Shown here piece by piece: positions 33,913 to 43,698 of a DNA stretch of 64,000 nucleotides (the first letter of the stretch is position 1; each line of letters begins with the position of its first letter). Position numbers and translations under genes: made by a program. The notes beneath the pieces were generated by a model. The model was not told where the DNA came from and did not search any database. It saw nothing but the letters and a program-made list of their open reading frames with translations. Source of the stretch: Pseudomonas gingeri (GTDB lineage: Bacteria; Pseudomonadota; Gammaproteobacteria; Pseudomonadales; Pseudomonadaceae); assembly GCF_013385635.1 (NCBI RefSeq), contig NZ_JACAPR010000032.1, forward strand, positions 62,001 through 126,000, in the 5' to 3' direction.

Positions 33913-33916
<4 letters not shown>
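33149..33916 (-). CDS. braF: Branched-chain amino-acid ABC transporter ATPase BraF (LivG)
   Basis: 255 residues. Walker A GPNGAGKTTVFNCLTGFY, signature LAYGQQRRLEIARCM, Walker B ILMLDEPAAGLNP, and LIEHDMKLVMSISDHIVV, all typical of LivG. Start overlaps the braE stop by four bases. Confidence 0.96.
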
Positions 33917-35174
<1,258 letters not shown>

Positions 35175-35178
<4 letters not shown>

Positions 35179-36098
35179 ACTTTCTCAACCTCCGGACGGC
35201 CCAGAATGCCGGTCGGCCGGAACAACAGCACCAGAACCAAAAGACCGAACGCCACCACGTCCTTGTACTGGTCGCCGAACACGTCGGCGCCAAAGGCTTC
35301 GGCCACCCCCAGCACCAGCCCGCCGAGCATGGCGCCCGGAATGCTGCCGATGCCGCCCAGAACTGCCGCGGTGAAAGCCTTCAGGCCCACCAGGAAGCCG
35401 GCGTTGGGGTTGATCACGCCGTATTGCATGCTCAGCAGCACGGCCGCGACCGCCGCGAGGGCGGCGCCGATGACGAAGGTCAGGGCGATGATGTTGTTGG
35501 TATTGATGCCCAGCAGGTTGGCCATCTTGATGTCTTCGGCACAGGCGCGGCAGGCGCGACCCAGGCGTGAACGGGAGATGAACAGGGTCAGTCCGGTCAT
35601 GGCCACCAGGGTGACGACGAATACCAGGATCTGCATGTAGGAAATCATCACCTCTTCTGCACCCCCAGGACCGAAGGAGAAGCTCCCCGGGATCAGGTTG
35701 GGGATGGACTTGTCCTTGGAGTCCTGGGACAGCAGTACGGTGTTCTGCAGGAAAATCGACATGCCGATGGCGGAAATCAGCGGGATCAGACGGTTGCTGC
35801 CGCGCAGGGGGCGGTAGGCGACGCGTTCGATACTGTAGCCATAGGCACTGGTCACGACGATCGTCGCGAGGAACGCGGCGGTCATCAACAGCGGCAGTGA
35901 GTGGATACCCAGCATGGCCAGCCCGGCAAGGACGATGAAGGCCACGTAGGAACCAATCATGTACACCTCGCCATGGGCGAAGTTGATCATTCCAATAATG
36001 CCGTAAACCATTGTGTAGCCAATGGCTATCAAGGCATAGGTGCTGCCAATGGTCAGGCCATTAACCAGCTGTTGGAAGAAGTGATAGATCTCAGGCAT
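35175..36098 (-). CDS. braD: Branched-chain amino-acid ABC transporter permease BraD (LivH)
   Basis: 307 residues. LivH marks: NGLTIGSTYALIAIGYTMVYGIIGMINFAHGEVYMIG at the N-terminus, and the coupling segment RACAEDIKMANLLGINTNNI. It pairs with BraE to form the membrane channel. A hairpin in the 226-base gap after braC probably lowers its expression relative to the binding protein. Confidence 0.95.
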
Positions 36099-36270
36099 TA
36101 CAGCGCTCCTAAAAACCCGATACGCATTTCACTGGTGGAGTCATGTTCCGGCCCGGTGCCGTGGTCTGTGGCCACGTCGGCACGAGCGTTTGCCAGCGAA
36201 CCGCTGGTGACGGTTTTAAGATTTTCAGGTGAGCCAGCTCCCGGATCGCGGGTGTCGGGCCCATAACCTC

Positions 36271-36304
36271 GTAAAACAAAGCCCACTGCTTGCACAGTGG
36301 GCTT
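36271..36304 (-). terminator. Attenuator-type hairpin between braC and braD
   Basis: Stem GCCCACTG (36281-36288) with CAGTGGGC (36295-36302), six-base loop; on the minus strand followed by TTTGTTTTAC. Likely partial terminator that lets braC be made in excess over the membrane genes. Confidence 0.8.
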
Positions 36305-36324
36305 CTTGACCTTTCAGGCCTTGC

Positions 36325-37443
36325 TTACTGAGGAGAAACTTCGGTTTTCGGTTTGCCGAAGTGCCACTGGTAGACCACGAACTTGAAGTCCTTCAGGTCG
36401 CCCTTGGCGTCGAAGCTCAGGTCGCCGGTCGGGGTCTTGAAGGTACCGGCGTGGATGGCGGCTGCCACCTTGGCGGTGTCTTCGCTCTTCGCCGCGGTGA
36501 TGCCACCGGCGATCAGCTCGACAGCGGAGTAGGCCGGGAACACGAACGGGCCGCTCGGGTCCTTGCCATCCGCCTTGATGGCGTCAGCGATGGCCTTGTT
36601 TTGCGGATCCGCATCGAAGGACTTCGGCAGGGTCACCAGCAGGCCTTCGGAAGCGTCCTGGGCGATCTGCGAGATGGAGTCGTTGCCGACGCCTTCCGGA
36701 CCCATGAACTTGGCGTTCAGGCCTTTTTCCTTGGACTGGCGCAGGATCAGGCCCAGCTCAGGGTGGTAGCCGCCGTAGTAGACGAAGTCGACGTTGGCTT
36801 GCTTGAGTTTCTGGATGATCGACGAGAAGTCCTTGTCGCCGGCGTTCAGGCCTTCGAAGACGGCAACCTTCACGCCTTTCTTCTCGAGGGTCTGCTTGAC
36901 CGCGGTGGCGATGCCTTCACCGTATTGCTGCTTGTCGTGCAGCACGGCAACCACTTTCGGCTTGACGTGGTCGGCGATGTAGTTACCGGCGGCAGGGCCC
37001 TGGGCGCTGTCGAGACCGATGGTGCGGAAGATCATCTTGTAGCCGCGAGCGGTGATTTCCGGGCTGGTGGCAGCCGGGGTGATCATGATCACGCCTTCGT
37101 CTTCGTAGATGTCCGAAGCCGGTTGGGTGGAGCTGGAGCAGAGGTGACCGACCACGAACTTGACGCCGTCGTTGACCACTTTGTTGGCTACGGCCACGGC
37201 TTGTTTTGGATCGCAGGCATCATCGTATTCAACAGCTACGAGTTGTTTGCCATCGACGCCGCCCTTGGCGTTGATGTCCTTGATGGCCTGTTTCGCGCCC
37301 ATGAACTGCATGTCACCGTACTGGGTAACCGGACCGGTTTTCGGGCCGGCGATGCCGATCTTGATGGTGTCTGCAGCGAAAGAATGGCTGGCGATACCGG
37401 CCAGAACCATAGCGGCGAACAGTTTGGAAATCTGCTTAGTCAT
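36325..37443 (-). CDS. braC: Periplasmic branched-chain amino-acid binding protein BraC
   Basis: 372 residues. Signal peptide of 23 residues (MTKQISKLFAAMVLAGIASH..., ending SFA). The mature N-terminus ADTIKIGIAGPKTGPVTQYG and the ligand region GHLCSSSTQPASDIYEDEGV are typical of LivJ/BraC. The start at 37443 is the one with the signal peptide. First gene of the bra operon. Confidence 0.96.
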   Translation of the reverse strand: MTKQISKLFAAMVLAGIASHSFAADTIKIGIAGPKTGPVTQYGDMQFMGAKQAIKDINAKGGVDGKQLVAVEYDDACDPKQAVAVANKVVNDGVKFVVGHLCSSSTQPASDIYEDEGVIMITPAATSPEITARGYKMIFRTIGLDSAQGPAAGNYIADHVKPKVVAVLHDKQQYGEGIATAVKQTLEKKGVKVAVFEGLNAGDKDFSSIIQKLKQANVDFVYYGGYHPELGLILRQSKEKGLNAKFMGPEGVGNDSISQIAQDASEGLLVTLPKSFDADPQNKAIADAIKADGKDPSGPFVFPAYSAVELIAGGITAAKSEDTAKVAAAIHAGTFKTPTGDLSFDAKGDLKDFKFVVYQWHFGKPKTEVSPQ

Positions 37444-37791
37444 TAGTGCTCCACTCTTGCTGTTGTAATTTTTATAGTCCTGACGCCAAGGCAGCAGAAC
37501 CGGGTTTGAGAACCCCGATTTTCCCCGGCAACTGTACCGATACAGTTTAGAGCGCCCGTTAATCGCTTGAATAGCGGGCAGCCAAGGGCAAAATCGGGAG
37601 ATGTCGCTTAAATGAAAGAAAAAGACAGAATAGCGGCGGATTGCCATGCAGATTGTTATCTGAATGTTGCTGACCTTCACGGGCAATCCCTGGCTTCCTG
37701 GTTCCTCTTTCACCCCAACCATTTGCATCCGGGTTTTTCTGCCTGAGTCTCGACGTTATGATTGCGCCGATTTTTTCTCAGGTAGAAACCC
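37444..37791. other. Divergent promoter region of braC and the DUF2288 gene
   Basis: 348 bases with no coding frame on either strand that looks real. The part next to braC (37444-37640) is less GC-rich and must hold the bra promoter and leader; the last 60 bases precede the rightward gene. No recognised operator is seen. Confidence 0.5.
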
Positions 37792-38097
37792 ATGATTCAA
37801 GAACCTAGCACCCTCTATGCCAAGCTGCTTGGTGAAACTGCATCTATCCGCTGGGAAGAGCTGCAACCGTTCTTTGCCCGGGGTGCCCTATTGTGGGTCG
37901 AACCCTCGCTGGATTTGATCGCGGCGGCCGAGGCCATGGCCGAGAACCAGACCGACAAAGTGGCGGGCTGGCTGGCCGGTGGGGAGCTTGCCAAGGTGTC
38001 TGAAACGCGGGCGCAGGATCTTTTCGAGCGTGATCCTGGCCTTTGGGCGGTGGTGGTATCGCCTTGGGTGATGATCCAGGAAAGGGCAGAAAAATAA
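37792..38097 (+). CDS. DUF2288 protein
   Basis: 101 residues. Pattern LGETASIRWEELQPFFARGALLWVEPSLDLIAAAEAMAEN, then WVMIQERAEK, matches DUF2288, a small soluble family of unknown role conserved near braC in Pseudomonas. AGGTAGAAACCC precedes the ATG. No catalytic motif or membrane segment is visible. Confidence 0.85.
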   Translation: MIQEPSTLYAKLLGETASIRWEELQPFFARGALLWVEPSLDLIAAAEAMAENQTDKVAGWLAGGELAKVSETRAQDLFERDPGLWAVVVSPWVMIQERAEK

Positions 38098-38229
38098 TCT
38101 TGCGCACTGCAATGGTGCATATGGCTTGTGCGTTTATGGCCTACGAGTGTGTAGGCCAGTAACCGCGCCGAACGATAATGGCAGTTTGCCCGTGGAGAAA
38201 ATCCACAGTCCTGCTCTCACCTGTATTTC

Positions 38230-38260
38230 GATCGCTCCCACGCAGAGCGTGGGAGTGATC
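38230..38260. repeat. Mini-hairpin related to the GATCGTTCCCACGC repeat
   Basis: GATCGCTCCCACGC, loop AGA, GCGTGGGAGTGATC: a near-perfect stem six bases beyond the end of the leftward tubulin-like gene. It lacks a T run, so it is a repeat relic or 3' stabilising stem rather than a normal terminator. Confidence 0.75.
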
Positions 38261-38266
38261 CTCTGC

Positions 38267-40441
38267 TCAATACTCGGTCTTGCCCGTGTGGTTGTTCAAC
38301 GAAATGACCCGGGTCTTGCCGATGCGATGACGATAGATCTCGCGCAAGTACTTGATGGCCTTCTTCACGCAATCGCGGGACAGGCGGATATCGTTGATCG
38401 AGACGAACTTGTCCTTGTCGTTGATCAGTTCGCGGTACTTCTTCTCGTACATCGGCTTGATTGCATACCAGTTGGTATCGAGGATCTTCGCCGGGTTCTC
38501 GAACTCGTTGAGCAGATCGTCGATATGCCCTTCGTCGAACTCGTCCCGGGTGATGAAGTCCAGCATCGAGTTGTCCAGCGTATCGTCGAAACGGTACGGG
38601 TTGCGAGCGAAGCAACGCTTGATGAACGCCACGATCAGGGTCAGGAAGTCGTCCGACAGGCACGGACTCTTGGCGATCAGGGTGGTCAGCGACAGGTTGG
38701 CCGAAGCGCCGATCACCAGCGCGTAGCGCTTGAGCGTGGTGTTGGGGAACAGGCTGTTGAGATGGGTCTTGAGCCGGTTCAGGTCCATGTAGGACAGTTT
38801 GTAGTCCTTGGGCAGCGAGACGATCGACACCACCGACGAGCAGTTCTTGAAGAAGTGCAGGTCGTGCAGGGCCGCGGCGTCATAACCCGAGGCCTTGTAC
38901 TGCTCCAGGGCCGCGCGGTAGCGCTTGGACTCGATCGGCAGCAGACTGATGCCTTCGATCGCCTGGGTGACCTTGTTGAAGTGCGGCAGGTCGATGGAAC
39001 GGAAGAACAGGTCGTCGATGTTCAGGCGCTGCGGTTCTTTCTCGAACACTTTGAATTTATCGCTGCTTGGCGCCGGCTGTTCCGGTACCACGGACTCGGC
39101 ATAGGCAATCGCCACCGGACCGGCCAGGCTCATGAACAGGTCGTTGGCATCAAGGCGGATGGTCTCGCCGATGTCGATGCCGGCACGCCGGAAATAGTTC
39201 TGGTCGTAGTCGGTGGTCACTGCCTGGGCGGTGAGAATGTTGAAGATCTGCTGGGAGATGTACTGGTTGGCGTGCTTCTCCATGGCGTTGACATCGATGT
39301 TCTGGATATTGCCGTCATCGTTCTCTTCGGCGTACCGCATGATGTCGTTGGAGATCAGCATCATCGCGTTCCATGGGCGGATGCGGCCCATGACGCTGGC
39401 TTCGCTGCTGTCTTCGTTGTCGAAGTTGTACGAGAAGTCCCATTCTTCGGAGAGGTACTTGCAGAGCAGGCGACCAGCGTTGATATGCAGGGCCTCGGAC
39501 ATTTCGCTGCGATGATCGGAAATGTTCGGCAGTACGCAGATGCCGCTGGTGAAGATCGGCTCGAAGACGAAGGAGTGACCGCTCTTGCTGTCGTGCTCGT
39601 CCATCGGCTTGGTGTCGAACGTCTTGTTCATGTACGAGTACTGCTGGGCCAGTCCGAACTCCGAGGCCATGCCCGAACCGGTACCGCCGCCGGCACTGAA
39701 GATCGAGAAGTACAGGCGCGACTGGTTGGCCTTGATGCCGCAGGAATCGATCAGGTACGAATGGATCATTTTCCAGTCGGGGCTGGAGAAACGCTGGGTG
39801 TCCTTGTTCAGGATGATCTTGGCCAGGTACTGGCCGAGGATCGGCGCGTTACCTGCACCACCGGCATGGACTTCCGACAGGTCCATGATTTTCATCTTGC
39901 TGTAATCGCGGATAAAGCCGCTTTTCTCGCCCTTGCGGGAGAAGCGGATACGTCCGGCGATGTCCTTGTCCAGGTCGCCGAGCATCACCAGCGGTTCGAC
40001 CAGGAACACCGGCTTGGCGGACTTGTTCTGCACCAGGCGCAGGTTGTTGCGGATCCACTGGGCGGGGCGATAGCCCTTGTCGGTGGATTTGTCGTCGTTG
40101 TTGAACTCGTTGAGGTAGAACTTGCGGGCGTTGTACACCAGTTCGGCGACGTCCAGCGCAATGTTCGAGCCGCAGCGGCCCAGGCCGATCAGGCAGACCG
40201 AGGGGAATTCCTGTTCGCGGCGCGCCTCGTTTTCACCTTCCAGGTGCGGCGAACGCGGGAAGACCATGTCGCGCAGACCGTCGAGGTTATCGAGAATACG
40301 ATCCGTATTGGTTTCGGTGAAATAAAGGTACTGCTGCGTCGCCAGTGGACGCGGCGGGGAATAGGCCTTGTAGGGTTTTTCCGCGACCGTGGGCAACATC
40401 AGATCGGATACTGGGTTGGCCGGGTTGTTTTTAGAGGTCAT
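38267..40441 (-). CDS. Tubulin/FtsZ-like GTPase-domain protein, uncharacterised
   Basis: 724 residues. Residues 80-100 (SVCLIGLGRCGSNIALDVAE) match the first nucleotide loop of FtsZ. Residues 249-257 (SAGGGTGSG) are the tubulin/FtsZ signature that holds the GTP phosphates, followed by a normal helix. An N-terminal tail of 80 residues and a C-terminal part of more than 350 residues have no family I can name. No signal peptide or membrane helix is evident. It is not FtsZ (383-400 residues, different neighbours), TubZ or CetZ; it resembles the long divergent FtsZ-like families found by comparative genomics. Monocistronic, 274 bases after its upstream neighbour. Confidence 0.85.
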   Translation of the reverse strand: MTSKNNPANPVSDLMLPTVAEKPYKAYSPPRPLATQQYLYFTETNTDRILDNLDGLRDMVFPRSPHLEGENEARREQEFPSVCLIGLGRCGSNIALDVAELVYNARKFYLNEFNNDDKSTDKGYRPAQWIRNNLRLVQNKSAKPVFLVEPLVMLGDLDKDIAGRIRFSRKGEKSGFIRDYSKMKIMDLSEVHAGGAGNAPILGQYLAKIILNKDTQRFSSPDWKMIHSYLIDSCGIKANQSRLYFSIFSAGGGTGSGMASEFGLAQQYSYMNKTFDTKPMDEHDSKSGHSFVFEPIFTSGICVLPNISDHRSEMSEALHINAGRLLCKYLSEEWDFSYNFDNEDSSEASVMGRIRPWNAMMLISNDIMRYAEENDDGNIQNIDVNAMEKHANQYISQQIFNILTAQAVTTDYDQNYFRRAGIDIGETIRLDANDLFMSLAGPVAIAYAESVVPEQPAPSSDKFKVFEKEPQRLNIDDLFFRSIDLPHFNKVTQAIEGISLLPIESKRYRAALEQYKASGYDAAALHDLHFFKNCSSVVSIVSLPKDYKLSYMDLNRLKTHLNSLFPNTTLKRYALVIGASANLSLTTLIAKSPCLSDDFLTLIVAFIKRCFARNPYRFDDTLDNSMLDFITRDEFDEGHIDDLLNEFENPAKILDTNWYAIKPMYEKKYRELINDKDKFVSINDIRLSRDCVKKAIKYLREIYRHRIGKTRVISLNNHTGKTEY

Positions 40442-40550
40442 TGTGCGCCATATACCTGGTCTGGTTGGGCGGTCGAGAGGATGTCAACGCGCCATCACGG
40501 AGTGAGAGATCGCGACTTTACCGCGCGATTTTGGCTTGAGCGATAGGGTT

Positions 40551-40575
40551 TTGCCCTAGGCTCACCTAGGGGCAA
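40551..40575. promoter_or_regulatory. Imperfect palindrome upstream of the tubulin-like gene
   Basis: TTGCCCTAGG, loop CTCA, CCTAGGGGCAA: arms match except one extra base. It lies 110 bases before the start on the minus strand, in the place of an operator or promoter. A further hairpin (CACGGCC-TGTC-GGGCCGTG, about 40677-40695) and a direct repeat GTCAACGAAT lie towards the next gene. Confidence 0.45.
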
Positions 40576-40715
40576 TCCTTGCTTGAATACCGTTGAATCG
40601 GCCAATAATTGGCGTTCTTTAATTGACGGGGAACTTTTTGTGAATTTTGTACTACCTTCCCCGGGCGTCGTCAGTCACGGCCTGTCGGGCCGTGGACGCC
40701 GTCAACGAATGTCTG

Positions 40716-42980
40716 TCAACGAATAGGGCGCACGGTTGATACGCCGGCATGGGCGCAAGGGGGGTCGGCAAATGTGTCGCGAGCCGTGGTCACCGGAGTG
40801 AAGGGCGCGGGGCTGTGTTGTCGGCGCTGGTTGAGCTGCCTGAGTACCGGTTGCAGCTCTTCCAGTGGCACCGGCCGGCTGAGCAGGTAGCCCTGGACGT
40901 AGTCGCAATTGTACTGGGCCAGGAAGTCGTATTGCTGCGGCGTCTCGACGCCCTCGGTGACCACCTGCAAATGCAGGGTGTGGGCCATGACGATGATCGC
41001 CTGGACGATCTCCATATCCTGGGTCGACTTGGGAATGTCGAGGATGAACGAACGGTCGATCTTCAGGGTGTTGAGCGGCAGGCGCTTGAGGTAGGCCAGG
41101 GATGAATAGCCGGTGCCGAAGTCGTCGATGGACAACGAGACGCCGAGGGTGCGGATCTGTCGCAGCAGTTGCAGGGTGTTGGCGATGTTGCCCATCAGGG
41201 CGTTTTCGGTGACCTCCAGTTCCAGTCGGGCGGGGGGAACGCCGGCGGCGTGCAGTGCGCTTTCGATTTCATCGGCGAGCTCTTCGCGAGCCAGGTTCAG
41301 CGCCGAGCAGTTCACGGCGATTTTCAGTTCGTCGCAACCCTGCTCGGAGAGGCTTGCCAGGTCCTGACAGGCCTTGCGCAATACCCAGTTGTCCAGCTCG
41401 GCGATCAAGCCGTTGGCTTCGGCGATACCGATGAAACGATCCGGCGACAGCAGCCCATGCTGGGGATGTTGCCAGCGTACCAGGGCTTCGAGCTTGGCGA
41501 CCTGGCCGGTCTTCACTTCATAGATCGGCTGGTAGAACAGCTGCAACTCGTTGCCCTCGCGCAGGGCCTGGCGCAACTCTTCCTCCAGTTGCAACTCCAG
41601 GGTGGCGCGGGTTTTCAGGTTGGAACTGAAGAAATGCAGGCTGTTGCGCCCCGCACCCTTGGATTGGTATAGCGCCAGGTCGGCGTTTTTCAGCAGTTCT
41701 TCGCAGGATTTGCCATCTTCCGGGAAGACGCTGATGCCGATGCTGGTGGTCATCACCATGCGTCGGCCGGCCAGTTCGATGGGCTCCTTCATCTTCTGCA
41801 TGATGCGCTGGGCCATGTGCCGCGCCTCGTCACGGTTGTGCAGGCTGATCAGGATGCAGAATTCGTCGCCGCCAAAGCGCGCGACCACGTCGTCATGACT
41901 GCGGGTGGCGGCCTTGATATGCCCGGCGATGACCTTGAGCAACTCGTCGCCGGCGTCGTGACCGAGGCTGTCGTTGATCCGCTTGAAATGGTCGATATCG
42001 AGGAACATCACCGCCAGCATGCCGCCGTTGCTGCTGCGCTCGATCAGCTTCTCGGCGAAGATCTGGTTGAAGCCGCGACGGTTGATCAGGTTGGTCAGGG
42101 CATCGTAGTGAGCCACCTGGGCCAGGGACATGCGGGCCTGGTCCAGTTGGCTGAGCAGGGCGTTGACCCGGCGCAGGTCGTGCTCCTTGTTCTGCAGTTT
42201 CTTGTCCGCCAGGGCTGCGCTGATGCTGCTGCCGATGATCAGCAGGGCAATCAGGGCGATGGTCAGGCCCAGTTGCAGGTGGTTGTTTTCCACGGCGGCG
42301 GGCAGGACGCTGCCTGCGGGCAGCATCAGGTGCAGTGACCACATGCCGGTGAAGTGCATGCTGACGATACCGGCACCCATGACCAGGCTGGCGGTGTACT
42401 TGAGCAACTGATGCCACATGCCGCTGCCGTTGGTGAAATGCCGGGCCAGCAACAGCGCGGCGAGACTGGCGCCGATGGCAATCGCTACCGACAGGCCGAC
42501 CAGGCCCGGTTGGTAGTACTGCACCGCGCTCGAACGCATGGCGGACATGCCGACGTAATGCATGGCGGCGATGCCCAGGCCCATGAACACGGCGGCCCGC
42601 AATGTCTGCGAGGGGCGCAGTTCGGAACGGCCGAGGGTGTGCATGGCGAGGAACGAGGCGAACAGGGCGATCAACAGCGAAGCCAGGGTGGTGGGCAGGT
42701 CGTAGTGCACTTCGATGGGCGTCTGGAACGCCAGCATGCTGATGAAGTGCATGGTCCAGATCCCGCCTGCCAGGCAGCAGGTACCGATCCAGCGCCAGAG
42801 CCGTTGTTGTGCCGGTTTCTCCACATGGCCGACGCGTTCGGCCATGTCCAGCGTGGCGAAGCTTGCTGCGCAGGCGACCAGATAGGCCAGCATGACCAGT
42901 AACGGATTATGGCTGCAGTTGAGCAGTAGTTGCCCACTGTCGGGAAGCCCGTTAACAAAATGCAAACCCTGCCATTCCAT
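40716..42980 (-). CDS. Membrane c-di-GMP protein with MHYT, GGDEF and EAL domains (NbdA/MucR type)
   Basis: 754 residues. Seven-helix MHYT sensor domain (residues 25-255) with motifs TMHFISM (76-82), AMHYVGM (139-145) and SMHFTGM (207-213), proposed to bind copper and sense gases such as NO. Then a GGDEF domain with intact GGDEF (370-374), and an EAL domain with intact EAL (498-500), DDFGTGYSS and EGVET. So it may both make and break c-di-GMP. Length and nearness to rapA resemble NbdA of P. aeruginosa, whose motif is AGDEF by my recollection; MucR is shorter. Start at 42980; the frame is open 75 bases more. Confidence 0.9.
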   Translation of the reverse strand: MEWQGLHFVNGLPDSGQLLLNCSHNPLLVMLAYLVACAASFATLDMAERVGHVEKPAQQRLWRWIGTCCLAGGIWTMHFISMLAFQTPIEVHYDLPTTLASLLIALFASFLAMHTLGRSELRPSQTLRAAVFMGLGIAAMHYVGMSAMRSSAVQYYQPGLVGLSVAIAIGASLAALLLARHFTNGSGMWHQLLKYTASLVMGAGIVSMHFTGMWSLHLMLPAGSVLPAAVENNHLQLGLTIALIALLIIGSSISAALADKKLQNKEHDLRRVNALLSQLDQARMSLAQVAHYDALTNLINRRGFNQIFAEKLIERSSNGGMLAVMFLDIDHFKRINDSLGHDAGDELLKVIAGHIKAATRSHDDVVARFGGDEFCILISLHNRDEARHMAQRIMQKMKEPIELAGRRMVMTTSIGISVFPEDGKSCEELLKNADLALYQSKGAGRNSLHFFSSNLKTRATLELQLEEELRQALREGNELQLFYQPIYEVKTGQVAKLEALVRWQHPQHGLLSPDRFIGIAEANGLIAELDNWVLRKACQDLASLSEQGCDELKIAVNCSALNLAREELADEIESALHAAGVPPARLELEVTENALMGNIANTLQLLRQIRTLGVSLSIDDFGTGYSSLAYLKRLPLNTLKIDRSFILDIPKSTQDMEIVQAIIVMAHTLHLQVVTEGVETPQQYDFLAQYNCDYVQGYLLSRPVPLEELQPVLRQLNQRRQHSPAPFTPVTTARDTFADPPCAHAGVSTVRPIR

Positions 42981-43106
42981 AGCATGCCCTATACAGACGC
43001 GTTGGACAGCCGACGCTTCAAGCATCGACCAACGCATTGGAGTATAGAGTGTCACTCATGGCTGCAAGCGCTAATGGCAGAGTGCTGCCAATGATTTGGC
43101 AATGAG

Positions 43107-43475
43107 CTAAATAGCGATTGGTACTAAGGCGGCTTTCTGTTCGGGCTCCAGGGGCGTCAGGCCGAAGGCGGCCCGGGCGGCGTCGCAGTGGTCGTTGGGT
43201 TCGTCATTGACCCAGGCGGCTTCGAATTCACGGCAGGTGCTGGAGCGCTCATGATAGATCGAGCAACTGACCTGCTCCCCGACTTCGCCCCTGAGTGCCG
43301 TGCAGCGCGGGTTGCACGCTTCGGTGCCGAGCATGGCGACGCGGCTCGGGCTGATCTGGGTGACCAGTTCGTCGGGCACCAGGCCGCCGCCCGAGATGCA
43401 TTCACCCCAGTAGAACGACACGCGGAAATAGGCACAGCAGGCACCGCAATTCAGACACGGATTAGCATCAGGCAT
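43107..43475 (-). CDS. YkgJ-family cysteine cluster protein
   Basis: 122 residues. N-terminal CLNCGACCAYFR, then EACNPRCTAL, VSCSIYHERSSTCREFE: the eight-cysteine YkgJ pattern, thought to bind zinc or an Fe-S cluster. Reaction unknown. The start at 43475 opens directly on the cluster; a longer frame upstream is GC-rich but unlike the family. Confidence 0.88.
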   Translation of the reverse strand: MPDANPCLNCGACCAYFRVSFYWGECISGGGLVPDELVTQISPSRVAMLGTEACNPRCTALRGEVGEQVSCSIYHERSSTCREFEAAWVNDEPNDHCDAARAAFGLTPLEPEQKAALVPIAI

Positions 43476-43698
43476 GGAAGGCCAACGGAGGAAGGAGGGA
43501 GGGGGAATCCGTCGCCATTCTAGGCTTCGTCCACGGCTTTGTAAGGGGGGATTACAAGTATTTTTCGAGGCCCGGAGCAGGGCCTCCATTGCCCGGTATC
43601 AGCGCCGCGAATGGTGGCAGACAGACGCGATCGCGCTGACTAGATTGAGGACTCCGGGCCTGGCATTGACGCCCTTATAACAATAAAGAGACGGACCC

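Noticed and set aside
38138..38157. GGCCTAC/GTAGGCC hairpin after the DUF2288 gene as terminator
   Set aside because: Good stem but no T run on either strand.
38126..40546. 806-codon open frame opposite the tubulin-like gene
   Set aside because: Low-complexity Val/Gln/Asp-rich translation with no ribosome site or domain; the minus-strand gene has tubulin motifs.
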